64,000 nt of DNA. It comes from Euglena gracilis. Its lineage: Eukaryota; Euglenida; Euglenophyceae; Euglenales. Made by a program: the position numbers and the translations under genes. Below are positions 12,337 through 22,399 of the stretch, piece by piece (position 1 is the stretch's first letter; every line of letters begins with the position of its first letter). The DNA is taken from positions 50,331,302 through 50,395,301 of the forward strand of contig CP154956.1 in assembly GCA_039621445.1 (NCBI GenBank), in the 5' to 3' direction. Under the pieces are notes generated by a model. That model had not been told where the DNA came from, did not search any database, and saw only the letters and a list, made by a program, of their open reading frames with translations.

Positions 12337-12621
12337 GAGATATATTGCAGCAAGCTACTATACGCCCCCCCCCCCCGGGGGGGCCGTATAGCTCCAGGGG
12401 GTCAATTTTTTTTTGCGCTAATGATGGGAAGGGTTAGGGTTACGATTTCGGCCTAATTTTATGCCTAACTTGTACACCTAACGCCCGTCTATAAGTTAGG
12501 CCTAAGTCGTAACCCTAACCCTATTCCATCATTAACACAAAATTTTTTTTGACCCCTGGGGCTACTATACGCCCCACCCCCCCGGGGGGGGCGTATAGTA
12601 GCTTGCTGCCATATATATCTC
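12337..12621. repeat. Large near-perfect palindrome with telomere-like arms
   Basis: GAGATATATTGCAGCAAGCTACTATACGCCCC on the left is mirrored by its reverse complement ending at 12621. The inner arms also pair: GGGTTAGGGTTACGA near 12430 with TCGTAACCCTAACCC near 12508. The loop of about 50 bases is centred near 12475. Its boundaries fit a fold-back element. I see no clear target duplication and no coding. Confidence 0.85.
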
Positions 12622-13070
12622 CAAACGGCAGAAGTATCAAACGCAATGCACCTAAGGGTACCATGTCTGGTTGGTTTTTAAGGCACGCATTTGGTTTACC
12701 TTGGTTTGACAACATGATGAAAACATCAGGAATTTTTTCCACCTTTTCACCTTTTTCGATTCTGGCAATTTTTTTGTGTTTTTTTTGTTTTTTTTTTACC
12801 CGACAATATTTTCAATTTCTGGGGGGAAATTCTTTGGACTTTGAATATCCCTTATTTTGCCCCCCATTTCTCCCCGAGTCCAAAAAATTTTTTTGTGCCC
12901 TTTTGCTTTTTTTTGGTCAACAAATTGCATATTTTGTGTGAAGTGAAAGTTTTTCCTGGCGGACGTGAAAATTTTTCGAAGTCCTCTCCAGCAAAAAGTG
13001 CGTTTATTTGTGTGTTTTTTGTGCTCTTTTTTTGCGTTGCATTTTTCCAGGGTACGCATTGTATCCCATT

Positions 13071-13378
13071 CAGGGATTTTTTTAAGTTTGGACCCCCGGG
13101 GGGGGGGAGGGGGGGGGTAGGGTGGGTGGGTCCGCCGGACCCCCTCCCCCCCCCCCCGGGGGGGGGGGGGTACCCCCCGGAGGGGGGTGGGATATACTTT
13201 TCGGCGCCGCAGGCGCCGAAAAAATTCTATTTTTAGCACTTTTCGCGATTTTTCGGCCATTTTTTGTGGGTCCCCCGGACCCCCCTCCCCCCCCCCCCCC
13301 CCCGGGCCCCCCCCCCTGGGGTGGGGGGGGGGGGGGGGGGATCCCCTCCCCCTCCCCCCGGTCTTAAAAAAACCCCTG
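13071..13378. mobile_element. hAT-like MITE, CAGGGATTTTTTTAAG family, copy 2
   Basis: Same ends and interior as the element at 11815-12106, with longer C and G runs. The flanks ATCCCATT (13063-13070 and 13379-13386) are identical, a perfect 8-bp target duplication at an unrelated site. Two near-identical copies 1.26 kb apart with different duplications show two independent insertions, not a tandem duplication. Confidence 0.95.
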
Positions 13379-13979
13379 ATCCCATTCCTTGTAAACACTG
13401 AAACATCCAGCCGGAAAAAGTGGTGCTTCAAGTTGCTGGTGCACAGGACCCCAAGGATTTTTTTGAAATTGTTTTAAAAAGCACTCTCCAGGAGTGGACA
13501 GGGAGTCTGCAAAAATGTTCCGCCGAAAATGTTCTAAATCAAAATTTGCATTTTTGGAGGCTCAAAGCCCAGGAATTTTCAGGCAATTTCAGGGGAAATG
13601 CAAAAATGATAAAAATGTGTGCGAGAAGTCATTTATCAATAATGAGATGTGGTTATTTGGAGAAGGACCATCTTTGTCCGTATGAGAGCAGTTTGCAAGT
13701 GTGCAATGTGTATCCGCACCATTGCCCCGGCATTGCACACCGTTTTGGGTCTGCACAAAGGTGACAGCAGGGCATCATTTGGCATCGACAGGAGTTCCGT
13801 CTCCTCCCTGGCTTCGTCTTTCCACCTGGCTGGCTTTTTTCATGAAAGTTTGGTGATCCAGGGATGGGGGTTGTGGGTTTTGTGAAGATTTAGAAGTGAT
13901 GAAAGCAATGAAAGCAATGAAGGTTTTGCAGGTTTTTCTTTGATTCCTTTGGGTGGGCAGGTGGGTGAGCTGCTTTTGG
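13379..13979. other. Spacer without a supported gene
   Basis: Mostly A/T-rich DNA with several open frames of modest length (13420-13764 on plus, part of a long minus frame) but no splice-site or domain support. A short GAAAGCAATGAAAGCAATGAAGG repeat is near 13899-13922. Confidence 0.4.
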
Positions 13980-14667
13980 GCAGACACGCCATTCCTTAAG
14001 GTGTGTCCGACCCCAGAGTTCGATATGAGGAGGGTGTGGTTAGAGGAGGGGGGTGTCTCTTTGACTGGAGGGGGCTCCGGACCCCCCCACCTGCCAGGGG
14101 GGGGGTCCAGACCGACTCCAGAGGGGGGGGGGCACCAGGACCCCCCCATAAAGTGAAATTTTTCCTTCTGGCGCTTGGCGCCGAAAACATTGGGCATTTT
14201 TTTTAAATTTTTGCAAAGTCCCCAAAATGGCAGTTTTGTCCGATTTTGGGGGGCGAATTTTTGGGCCCGGGGTCGAATTTTGGTTATCCTGACCGTGCCA
14301 CTGTGCAGGAGGGGGGTCACTCCCCTCTTGGTCCGGAGGGGGGGGGAGGCTCCCCGCCCCCACCTGCCTTTGTTTCGAACCCTGTCCGACCCCACCCCCC
14401 ACGGGGGTGACTGACTGGTTTTTTCGGAGTGATTGACTGGTTTGAAATGGTGGCCCGGCGCCAACCGTGTTGGGAGAATTTGGATCTTTGGCCAGAATCT
14501 TTTGATTTTTGGCTTTTTTTTTTGGCGGAATGGCCAGAGTGACCGACCCAGGGGGGGGGGTCGGCAGGAAGTGGGTGACTGGTTTTCAAAAGTGACTGAC
14601 TGGTTTTTTGAAAGTGGATGGTGACCCCCCCCCCTCCGCGGGTCGGTACGCAATGGTATGGTGGCAC
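13980..14667. mobile_element. Probable hAT-like element, CCATT-CTTAAG ends
   Basis: The flanking 8-mers GCTTTTGG (13972-13979) and GCTTTTGC (14668-14675) match at 7 of 8 positions. The left end GCAGACACGCCATTCCTTAAG loosely pairs with the reverse complement of the right end (GTGCCACCATACCATTGCG). The interior has G/C runs, a GGCGCTTGGCGCC core near 14169, a CAGTGGCACGGTCAGG-type motif (minus strand, near 14300) and GACTGACTGGTTTT motifs near 14410 and 14590. It is larger than the other hAT-like copies and may itself be composite. Confidence 0.55.
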
Positions 14668-16642
14668 GCTTTTGCTTAAAGTGTTTGCAGTGGCAGTAGT
14701 AGGTGGACTGCAGCCGGTCCAAATTCTGCTGGGATCCCAGTGGATCCTTGGAAGGTCTGCCAGCAGGCCAGATGATGGAAAATATTTCCCTGTCACCGGC
14801 GCAAAGCAGTGCACAATTCCTTCTGGCCCCAAAACCTGCCAAAAATACCCCCTTTTTGCCAGTTTTTGTTGGGATTTTCCGGAACAAAATCAAAACAGTC
14901 AAGAAACACATTTAATACAACATTTTCACCTCGGCGCGCAGCACCGGAGGTTTTTTTTCCAGTTGGGAGGGGACCTCTGGGACGAGTGGTCCAGCTGATG
15001 GTTTTTTCAAGTGACCAGCAAAATTCCCGAGAGTGCACCCCTCCCCCGAGATCTTTAAGCAAAATCCCGGTCCGAACCCTACCCAGGGTTCGGGAAAAAT
15101 ACACCCAGGGAAGCCTGGGTGTATTTTTTTTGCCACCAAGAGCTGGCTATGTTTGACCTTGCAAAAGTTGTTCTATGCAAGCCCCGGACGGGTCCCACTC
15201 CAGGTTTCCAACCCGCTGATAAGGATATCTGCAGTTCAGGCTGGCTAACTTTGTTTGGTGAATTTCCTCAGGGGTGGAGGAGGTGGCAATGGACCCAATT
15301 TTTAAGGTCTGCCATTTTGTTTGCTGGGCAGTAATGTTTGCTCGAAAAATGTGGTTTTTTTGAATTTGCTTTTTTTCTATTGCATTTTCAGCTCCTCTCT
15401 GCCGACTCCCTTCTGATGCATTATTTTAAAATGAGATGGTTCAGTGTTTTCTAATTGATGCCCAGCGGTGACTTTTTGTGTGCTTTGCCGACAAAAGCAA
15501 AGCAATAAAGCTGTATTTATGTGTATTTTTGTTTGCAGTGCACGACAGCTATATACTGCATCTGTTTCCTTGATCGGAGCTCCGCGTCCCCAGTTTGAGA
15601 AGGCAGTGTACTTCTATGTTCTGCAGTTTTCAACCTTTTTTTTGTAAATTTACTAGCGAGCCAAAGCTCCGGCTCGAAAATTTGTTTGCCCAGTAAATTG
15701 CTTGCTTACGGCTGAATTTTAAGATGGGGCCCACCCCAGCCAGGGGGGGGGGGCTGCCTGGCATCCCACATATCCCGCTTGGGGTGGCGTGCCTGAGCGT
15801 TTGGCGGCAGCCCATGAATCCACGAAACCCCATGGGTGGTGAGGTGGGGGGGGGGCGTCGTACCCCCATCCCATGTTTCTGGGGGCGCCGATTTTTTGGT
15901 CAAAATTTTTTCCTTCACCGTGATGGGAATTTTTCCTTGTGCGGTGCTGTAGGAGGTGGTCGACCACCCACCAGGCCTTCCCATAGAGCCCAGCAGACCC
16001 AGCAGTCAGCAGCCTTTTTCCAACCAGTATCCTTTTTCCAGCTTCGGACTCCCCACTTCCGCATTCGAGGTTTTTTTTATTTATTTTTCTTTTTTTTTAT
16101 TCTCTCCAGCTGTAAAGGGCAGCTGGATGGTAATGGACTCAGGGCTTTCAGAGGTGCAAAAAATGGTCCGGAATTGGGTGCAGGCTGGCTGGCTGGCTGG
16201 CCCAAAATTTGGGTTAAAATATCGATTTTTTTTTATACATGATTGACAGTTTTGTGGGCATTTTTTCTTCTTCAGTTTGTCTGTTTTTTTTGCACCTGGT
16301 TCAACCCCTGGTCGGGCCGTCCAGCCAGGGATCCCCATGGGCCTCTAGCAGTCTTTTTCCAGCCACCTACAAATCTTACAGGTCTGAGCTGGAACCCCTC
16401 TCCCTGCGGTGATTGCAAGGGGGTTGCTTAAGCTGGAGGGGGCGTACCCCGGGGGGGGGGGGCAGCCAGCACCTTTTTTCCCCCCGCCCAGCACCTGGCC
16501 AAAACTGGCATTTTGTGGTGGTTTATGGGATGCTTCCTTTTTTGGTTGAACCAAAGATTTTTTCCACCCAAGCAAAGAAAAATGTTTTTCTCGAAAACTC
16601 TTTTGGCTTTTGTCTTCGGTATGAGACCAAAACATTCTGGAT
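14668..16642. other. Repeat mosaic, no confident gene
   Basis: G/C-run pieces alternate with A/T-rich DNA. An inverted pair of AAAATACACCCAGG / CCTGGGTGTATTTTT lies at about 15096-15128. A left end resembling CAAGGGGGTTGCTTAAG is near 16417 without a partner. No gene is supported. Confidence 0.4.
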
Positions 16643-17079
16643 CAGGGAATTTCTTAAGCCGGAGGGTACCCTACCCCCAGGGGGGGGGGTCCAGCCAGCA
16701 GCTCAAATCCAGCCAGCAGCCCAAATTCGGGCTGGGAGCCCCCCCCCCTGGGGGGGGGTCGAGTGAAATAAAGTCGGGTCCAGCCCGACCGCAGGCTGGC
16801 CAGCCAACTGGGCTGCCCAGCTCACCTATCCATGCATTTTTCCCCCCCCATCACAGCTTCCTCTATCACAGCCCCCCAGCCTTGATCTAGCTCCATCCAT
16901 CAAAATGTCGAAAATGCCAAGAATGTGTTAGAAAATTTTGTTTTTCATCGACCCAGCCCAGGCCCCTCCAGCCCCGGACCCCCCCTCCCCCCCCGGCCAG
17001 CAGCTCATTTCCAGCCAGCAGCCTTTTTGCCAGCCGGAGGCTGGACCCCCCCCCCCCCGGGTCCTTAAGAAATTCCCTG
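16643..17079. mobile_element. hAT-like MITE, CAGGGAATTTCTTAAG family
   Basis: Left end CAGGGAATTTCTTAAG and right end CTTAAGAAATTCCCTG are perfect inverted repeats. Flanks TTCTGGAT (16635-16642 and 17080-17087) are identical. The interior holds CCAGCCAGCAGC-type short repeats in both halves, a CGAGTGAAATAAAGTCGGGTCCAGCC segment and G/C runs. Related interiors occur near 34880-35060 (opposite strand), 44030-44210, 44330-44450 and 62030-62400. Confidence 0.95.
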
Positions 17080-19020
17080 TTCTGGATCTTGTGAAAAGTT
17101 TCAAAAAATGGATATTGAACCCAAATCCCCCGAATAATGACCATGGGACTCCGGGGGGGGGAGGGGGGTTGGGTCAGGCTGACCAGGCACCCCACAGGGA
17201 GGTATTCCTGTGTTTTTGGCTTTATCGGCGCGAAGCGCCAATTTTTTTTGGATATCCCAAAATTGAATGAATCCTAAAATTGACCTCCCAAAAAGGTGGG
17301 TCCCTGGACCCCCCGTACCCCCTGGTGGGTGGGGCACCTCCGCTGGGGTTTCTATTTGCAAATCATTGCTGCAAGTGTTGCAACGACCTGCAACTCACCA
17401 CTGCCTTGTTCCCAGCGACAAGGAGTCCGGAGCTTGCCTATCTCGTGACTTCCGGCTTGCGCCCAGGGAACTGGCAGCTGCAAAACAGTGCCAGCAGAGG
17501 GGGAACTTAAAATTTCTCCTCTGTTACCCTGTGCAGGCCAGGAAGAAGTGTTGCTGACCTCACTTTCTCTAACTCTTTCCAGACCTGAACAGGACAATCC
17601 TAATCCCCGGCAGTGGATCTCCCTCTGTTTTTGCAGCGTCTCCAATTTCAAAACGATTGGCAGGTTCGCACCAAATGATAGATGCATAAAATATTATAAA
17701 ATAAAGTGTCATTTCCACAACGTGTCTGGTATTTCCTCGGGCCCTGGGATAATCCTGGGTCTGGAAGCCCCCCTGGGAAAAACGTCACTGGAGACAATGC
17801 AAATTCCTGGCATTTCTGACATTTGTGAGAATTTCCAGTTGGAAAACAACCCGCATTATTCTATTTTGGCAAAATTTGTGCATTGTTTGTTGTGTGTGTA
17901 TGTGTGTGTGTGTGTTTTGTCAATTTTTTAATTTCCACTAAAATATTCACTTTGAAAAATTCATTATGGCGCTAATTTCCCCCAAACAAGAACCACACAA
18001 TTCCATCCGTGTTAATTCAATGAAAAATTGTTGGTTTCTTCACGCGATTTTATTTGTGGAATTACACACAGAGACCATTTAGGTAATTTCAGGAACATTT
18101 TCTTTGCACAACTGCTCAAATGGACGGTTTCCTGCAATTCTGGAAATAGTTCCTTTGCGCAATTGCGCAAAAGAAAAAAGCAACTTCATCAAAAAAGAAG
18201 CCTGATCCCACCCCACCACTCACCAGGGGGAGGGGATGCAACACAGGCCCTCGATAAATGCGACACAAAAAAACCGCAAATAAACACAAAAAAAACACAA
18301 AAAATGCTTATGAAAATCTTTTCAGAAGCTCCCCTGGGATGTACAATTTCTGCTGGAGGGAACTTCAAAATATTTTCAGCGCTGCCATTTTTATTTTACA
18401 AAAAAATGCCAAAAAAACGTAAAAAATCGAGAGGAAAATTTTTTATGTCTCACCTGCCCCCAGGGACAGATGGGAAACCCTTTCATTTTGAGGTAGGTGG
18501 TGAGGAGCGGTCCCTCCCCCTCCCCCCAAGGTAACGTGGTGGGGGGGTCTGGATGCCCCCCAGGGTATGAAGTGAGCGTTGGTTTTGTGGAGGGGGGTTA
18601 CAGGAGGGGGACACCCCCACCCCCTCGGGCCACCAACACTTTTCTGCTGGAACCCCCCCCCCCCAGAGGGGGGTCACACCCCCAGGGCTGTGCGGGGATC
18701 CCCGAAACCCTATGGTTGGTAGGGGGTGGTCGCCACAACATACCAGGCTTTCCATGGTGGGGTGGTCGACCACCCCCTACCAGGCTTTCCATATTTCCGG
18801 CTGTGCTGATTTTCCTGAAAATTTGGAGCTGAAGAAATTTTTCCTTGCCTTGGCCCCCCCCCATCCGTGGGCTTTTTTTCAGGAGGGAGTTTGCAACGAG
18901 GCACCTTAAGAAATCCAAATACAAAAATGCAAAAAAGGAGGTTGCATTTACATAGCCTTAGCTGCTCCCCGGGGTTGGACACATTTCTGCTGGAGAGAAC
19001 TTAGAAAAATCTCACCTCCT
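17080..19020. other. Mixed unique and repeat DNA, no confident gene
   Basis: Between about 17340 and 17700 there is less repetitive DNA with weakly open frames on both strands. A TG-rich tract is at 17889-17915. TTTGCGCAATTGCGCAAA-type palindromes occur near 18157-18172. G/C-run elements fill 18480-18780, including a TATGAAGTGAGCG motif shared with about 40828 and 63322. No gene is supported. Confidence 0.4.
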
Positions 19021-19022
19021 CC

Positions 19023-19180
19023 GTGGTGGCGTATCACGCACTGAACATGTACCTGGCTGGCTCCTTTGCGCGTTTTGTTATGTTCCCAATCAGTGTCACC
19101 GAGCCCCGTCAAATGTGTGTGGTCCGCAGGGCAACAGAGCTCTCTGTAACGTCTCGTTCAGGTCTTGGACCGCCCTCCTT
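19023..19180 (+). CDS. Weak exon candidate with hydrophobic segment
   Basis: The plus-strand frame from 19023 reads as balanced protein for about 50 codons. It has a hydrophobic patch (LAGSFARFVMFPI, about residues 11-23) and a possible donor at CAG|GTCTTG near 19162. Downstream the frame runs into a G/C-run element. No family is recognised and no partner exon is found. Confidence 0.2.
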
Positions 19181-19659
19181 CCCTTCCCTTTGGCTGCCCC
19201 CAAATGGCTTCGCCCAAAAGGGCGTGGCCGACAGCGCGCCATCCCTGAGGCGGCCGCCGCCACCTGGGTTGCGTTCTGCCCACAACTGGAGCACGTCCTC
19301 CTCCCCCCCCCCCCCCGCCCTCAGGGATGGGAAGCCCCAGGGTTTTGCGGCTGGTGGCAGGAGGGGGGGTCCTGATTTTGGGGGGCAAAATTTTTTTCAG
19401 CTGGCACTTTGCGCCGGCCGAAAATTATCCTCCCAGACCGCGCCACTGGGCATCCCCCCCACTGTCCCCCTGGGGGTCCCCCAACCCCCCCCCCCACATT
19501 CTGGTGGGTGGGGGCAAGCACCTCTGTTGATGCTGGGCGATGCTGGACCAGTGTTGGGTGACGCTGGGTGATGCTGGCATTTTTTTGCATATTTTGAAGA
19601 GTTTAACCCATATTTCGGATTAATGAGCATTTGTTTCCTTCAAAATATCTCATGCTGTA

Positions 19660-19790
19660 GTCGATGCAGAGACTGGATTCAATGCAGTGGATGGATTGGA
19701 TGCAGACACTGGAGTCAATGTGGTGGATGCAGATACTGGAGTGGATGGAGTGGATGGAATGGATGCTCAATGCAATCATTCCAAGGATCT
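19660..19790. repeat. Minisatellite arm 1 (DADTGV-coding unit)
   Basis: A degenerate tandem repeat with units close to GATGCAGATACTGGAGT followed by AATG/GATG-rich bases. In one frame each unit would read D-A-D-T-G-V plus V-D-G. A reverse-complement array of the same unit lies at 20066-20245. Both strands are open, so coding is unproven. Confidence 0.7.
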
Positions 19791-20065
19791 GCATCCTGTC
19801 CATAAACCAACCAAAATGCCCCAAAAAACCAAAAACAAATCAGATGAAATGGTTGCAAAGAGACCAAAATGACCTCAAATGGCTTAAAATGACCTCAAAT
19901 AGCCCCAAAATGGCTCAAAATATCCCAAATTGCATAAAATGGCCTTAAAAGGCCATTTCAAATGCATATTGACCCAAATTGGCCCAAAATTTACTCAATT
20001 ATCTCAAAATTACCCAAATTGTCAAAAAATTGATCCAACGAATGGCAAAAATAGGTGCAACATGA
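19791..20065. repeat. AAAATGGCC-type spacer between inverted arms
   Basis: Dense repetition of CAAAATGGC(C/T)- and CCCAAATTG-like units fills the spacer between the two inverted minisatellite arms. The unit matches the dispersed array type at 2041-2180. Confidence 0.65.
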
Positions 20066-20245
20066 CGCCAGTATCTACATCCAGTCCATCCGCTGCATTG
20101 ACTACAGTATCTTCATCCACTGCATCGGCCCAGAATCTACATCCACTATCGATTCTAGTATCAACGTCCACTGCTTCGACTCCAGGATCTGCATCCATTC
20201 CAACCACCCCATCCATTCCAGTATCTGCATCATCTTCGCTCCAGT
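20066..20245. repeat. Minisatellite arm 2, inverted copy
   Basis: Reverse complement of the unit in arm 1, for example GCATCCATTCCA..CATCCATTCCAGTATCTGCAT at its right end. Together the arms could fold into a stem of more than 100 bases around a 270-base loop. Confidence 0.7.
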
Positions 20246-22103
20246 ACTGGAGCAAGGAAGACCAAGAGGTGAAGATACCCCCCCCCCCCCCGGGCGCTTG
20301 GCCCCCCTCCTCCTTGCATGCAAACTTGGCCCCCCTAAAGTTGGCCTTTGGCCTTTGGCGCATGGCCGCCAAAATTCTTACCAAGCAATCTTGGCCCTCC
20401 TAAGGTTGGCCCCCTGGCTTTACCTTCAACCCTGGCCTGGGCCAAGCGCCCGGGGGGGGGGGGGAAGTATTTGTGCCTGGCTAAAAACGGCCAATGGATG
20501 AATTTGAGTAAAAATGAACAAAGTGGCCAAAGCTGGGTGCAGGTAATGCTGTGGGTGCGATGGATGCAGTATTTGAGCGAATGCAGGTGTTGCAGGTACA
20601 CCACCAAGGGCTTCAAAGGCGATGCTGGGAGATGCTGGGCCAGGGCATGACTGACCAGAGGTGCTGGGGTGGTGGAGGGTCCCAGAACCCTCCCCCACCA
20701 ATCAGTTTTCCTTCGGCTGAAGGAATTTTCTTTGATCTGTGCCATGGTGGGTGGGGGGTTCGACCACCCCCATCAGGCTTCCCACGCAGCCCTGGGGTCT
20801 GGACCAACCCGGGGGTGGGGGGATCAGGCTGTTTTTTTTTAGTCGGGTGCCGACCCATCCCGGGGGGGGGTGCCTGCCATTCCAAGGCACTCCCGATCCA
20901 ACCCCCCCCCCCCCAGGGGGGAGGGCACATGGCCAAAAGTGCCCCCGGCGCCAAAGGCGCCGGGGAGCCAAAAATGGCCAATTTTCAAAGGAATGTGCCT
21001 GGGCACAGGCCCGGGGGGGGGGTAGTGCCTACCTCCCCCCCCCTTGTCGTTGACATGGCGTGTCGTTGACCCCCCCCCCCCCCCCCCGTGTCAACGACAC
21101 TTTTCTGGAACACTACCTATTGAATCACAGTGACATTGACTGAGCAGGCATCCCAAGGCACTCCGGACCCCCCTCCCCCCGGGGTTGTAAAAAAAAAAAC
21201 AGCCTGTCCTGGGTCACCAAAAAGGTATTACTTTGTTTTCCGGCAAAATTTTTTTTTGCATTTTTGATATTTTTTTTCCCAGAAGTGCTGTTTTGGGGGG
21301 GATATTTTTGGTCACCTGGACTGCGCCACTGTTCAGGTGGGTGTCCCCCAGGGGGTGCTTCCGCACCGCATGCACCGCGTGGCGCACCGCATGCACCGCG
21401 TGAGAAGAATCAATCTCAAATGTGCAATTTTCACAAATTTCTACCAGTACCCCATTTGTAGTTGACTTCCATTCTTTTTTTTTGTCTAGTTTCAAGTCAG
21501 CAGCTTTTGGACCTTTTTGGCCCTTCTTTTGGCCATCTTGGACCACTTTTGGCGGTGCACGCGGTGCAGAAGCATCCCCCCGGGTCTGACCCCCCACCTT
21601 CCTGTAAATCGAAGCCTGCACCCCCTGGTCCTCAAGAATATCCCTGGTTGTGAGGGGGTCTTACCCCCCCCACTCCCTCAGGACCCCCCCCCCCCCGAGT
21701 GATGAGCTTGCTGCTCCATTTTCTCCCCCAACGTTGCTGGTCCCAAGACTGAGCATCAGATGTTCTGTGGTGCGGGGGCCGCCTGGCTTTGCAACATGGT
21801 TTGGTTTGGGATTTGCACTCCCTGGTAGACCTCCCTTTGCCTCTCTCCGTCCAGGCTGCTGATCTGCTCGACAGTCTAGTTGGCATTTGGGCCATATGGT
21901 GGCGGGTGACCTCAACTCCAATGTCATGCCAAAACCATCCAGTTGAATCAAAAGGCAGTGTTCCGGTGAATACAGACAAGCATATGAAACCACCTTTTTT
22001 TGACGTCATGTTTTACAGACAGATTGACAGGTGGCTGGCAGATATGTGCAAAACTCAGGCAAAAATATGCAAATGATTTGAATCCAAAGCAAAGGGTCCA
22101 TTT
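20246..22103. other. G/C-run element cluster
   Basis: It holds a TTGGCCCCCCTAAAGTTGG-type dispersed repeat near 20325-20450 (also near 22690-22750, 26370-26490 and 29650-29745). CAGGCTGTTTTTTTT and AAAAACAGCCTG ends lie near 20825 and 21206 but do not share a duplication. Short GCACCGCATGCACCGCGTG repeats are at about 21361-21400. A strong acceptor-like tract (TCTCTCCGTCCAG) ends at about 21849 and is followed by a short open stretch, too little to call an exon. Confidence 0.45.
21030..21111. mobile_element. W-family solo end unit
   Basis: TACCTCCCCCCCCCTTGTCGTTGACATGGCG, then a C run, then GTGTCAACGACACTTTTCTGGAAC matches the left unit of the W element at 30412. No W interior or right unit follows, so this is a solitary end or a remnant. 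Confidence 0.65.
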
Positions 22104-22399
22104 CAGGCTTCTTTTTAAGTCAGCAGACCCCCCCCCCCCCGGGGGGAGGGGGGGTGGGTGGGTTGGTCCGGGCCGGCCCCCCCCCCCGGGGGGGGGGTCC
22201 CGCGCCGGAGGCGCTGGGTATACCTTTTCGGCGCGAAGCGCCGAAAATTTTTGGAAATTGCCTTTAACGGGCCCGATTTTGGGGGGGTCCCCGCCCCCCC
22301 CCCCCCCCCCCCCCCCGGGGGGCGCTCCAGCGCCACCTTGGGTGGGTGGGGGGGCTGACCCCCCTCCCTCCCCCCCCGGGGGTCTTAAAAAGAAGCCTG
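22104..22399. mobile_element. hAT-like MITE, CAGGCTTC family, copy 2
   Basis: Ends CAGGCTTCTTTTTAAG and CTTAAAAAGAAGCCTG are perfect inverted repeats. Flanks GTCCATTT (22096-22103 and 22400-22407) are identical. The interior matches 4418-4639 closely, including the GCGCGAAGCGCC core (about 22229) and the CCTTTAACGGGCCCGATTTTGGGGG stretch. It has longer C runs. Confidence 0.95.

Noticed and set aside
12428-12525. Chromosome end or interstitial telomere
   Set aside because: Only two telomere-like units per arm are present inside a palindrome with unique DNA on both sides, so a true telomere is not supported.
20825-21206. hAT-like element with CAGGCTGTTTT / AAAACAGCCTG ends
   Set aside because: The ends pair, but the flanking 8-mers (GGGGGGAT and TCCTGGGT) do not match and a W-type unit lies between, so it may be two different element ends.
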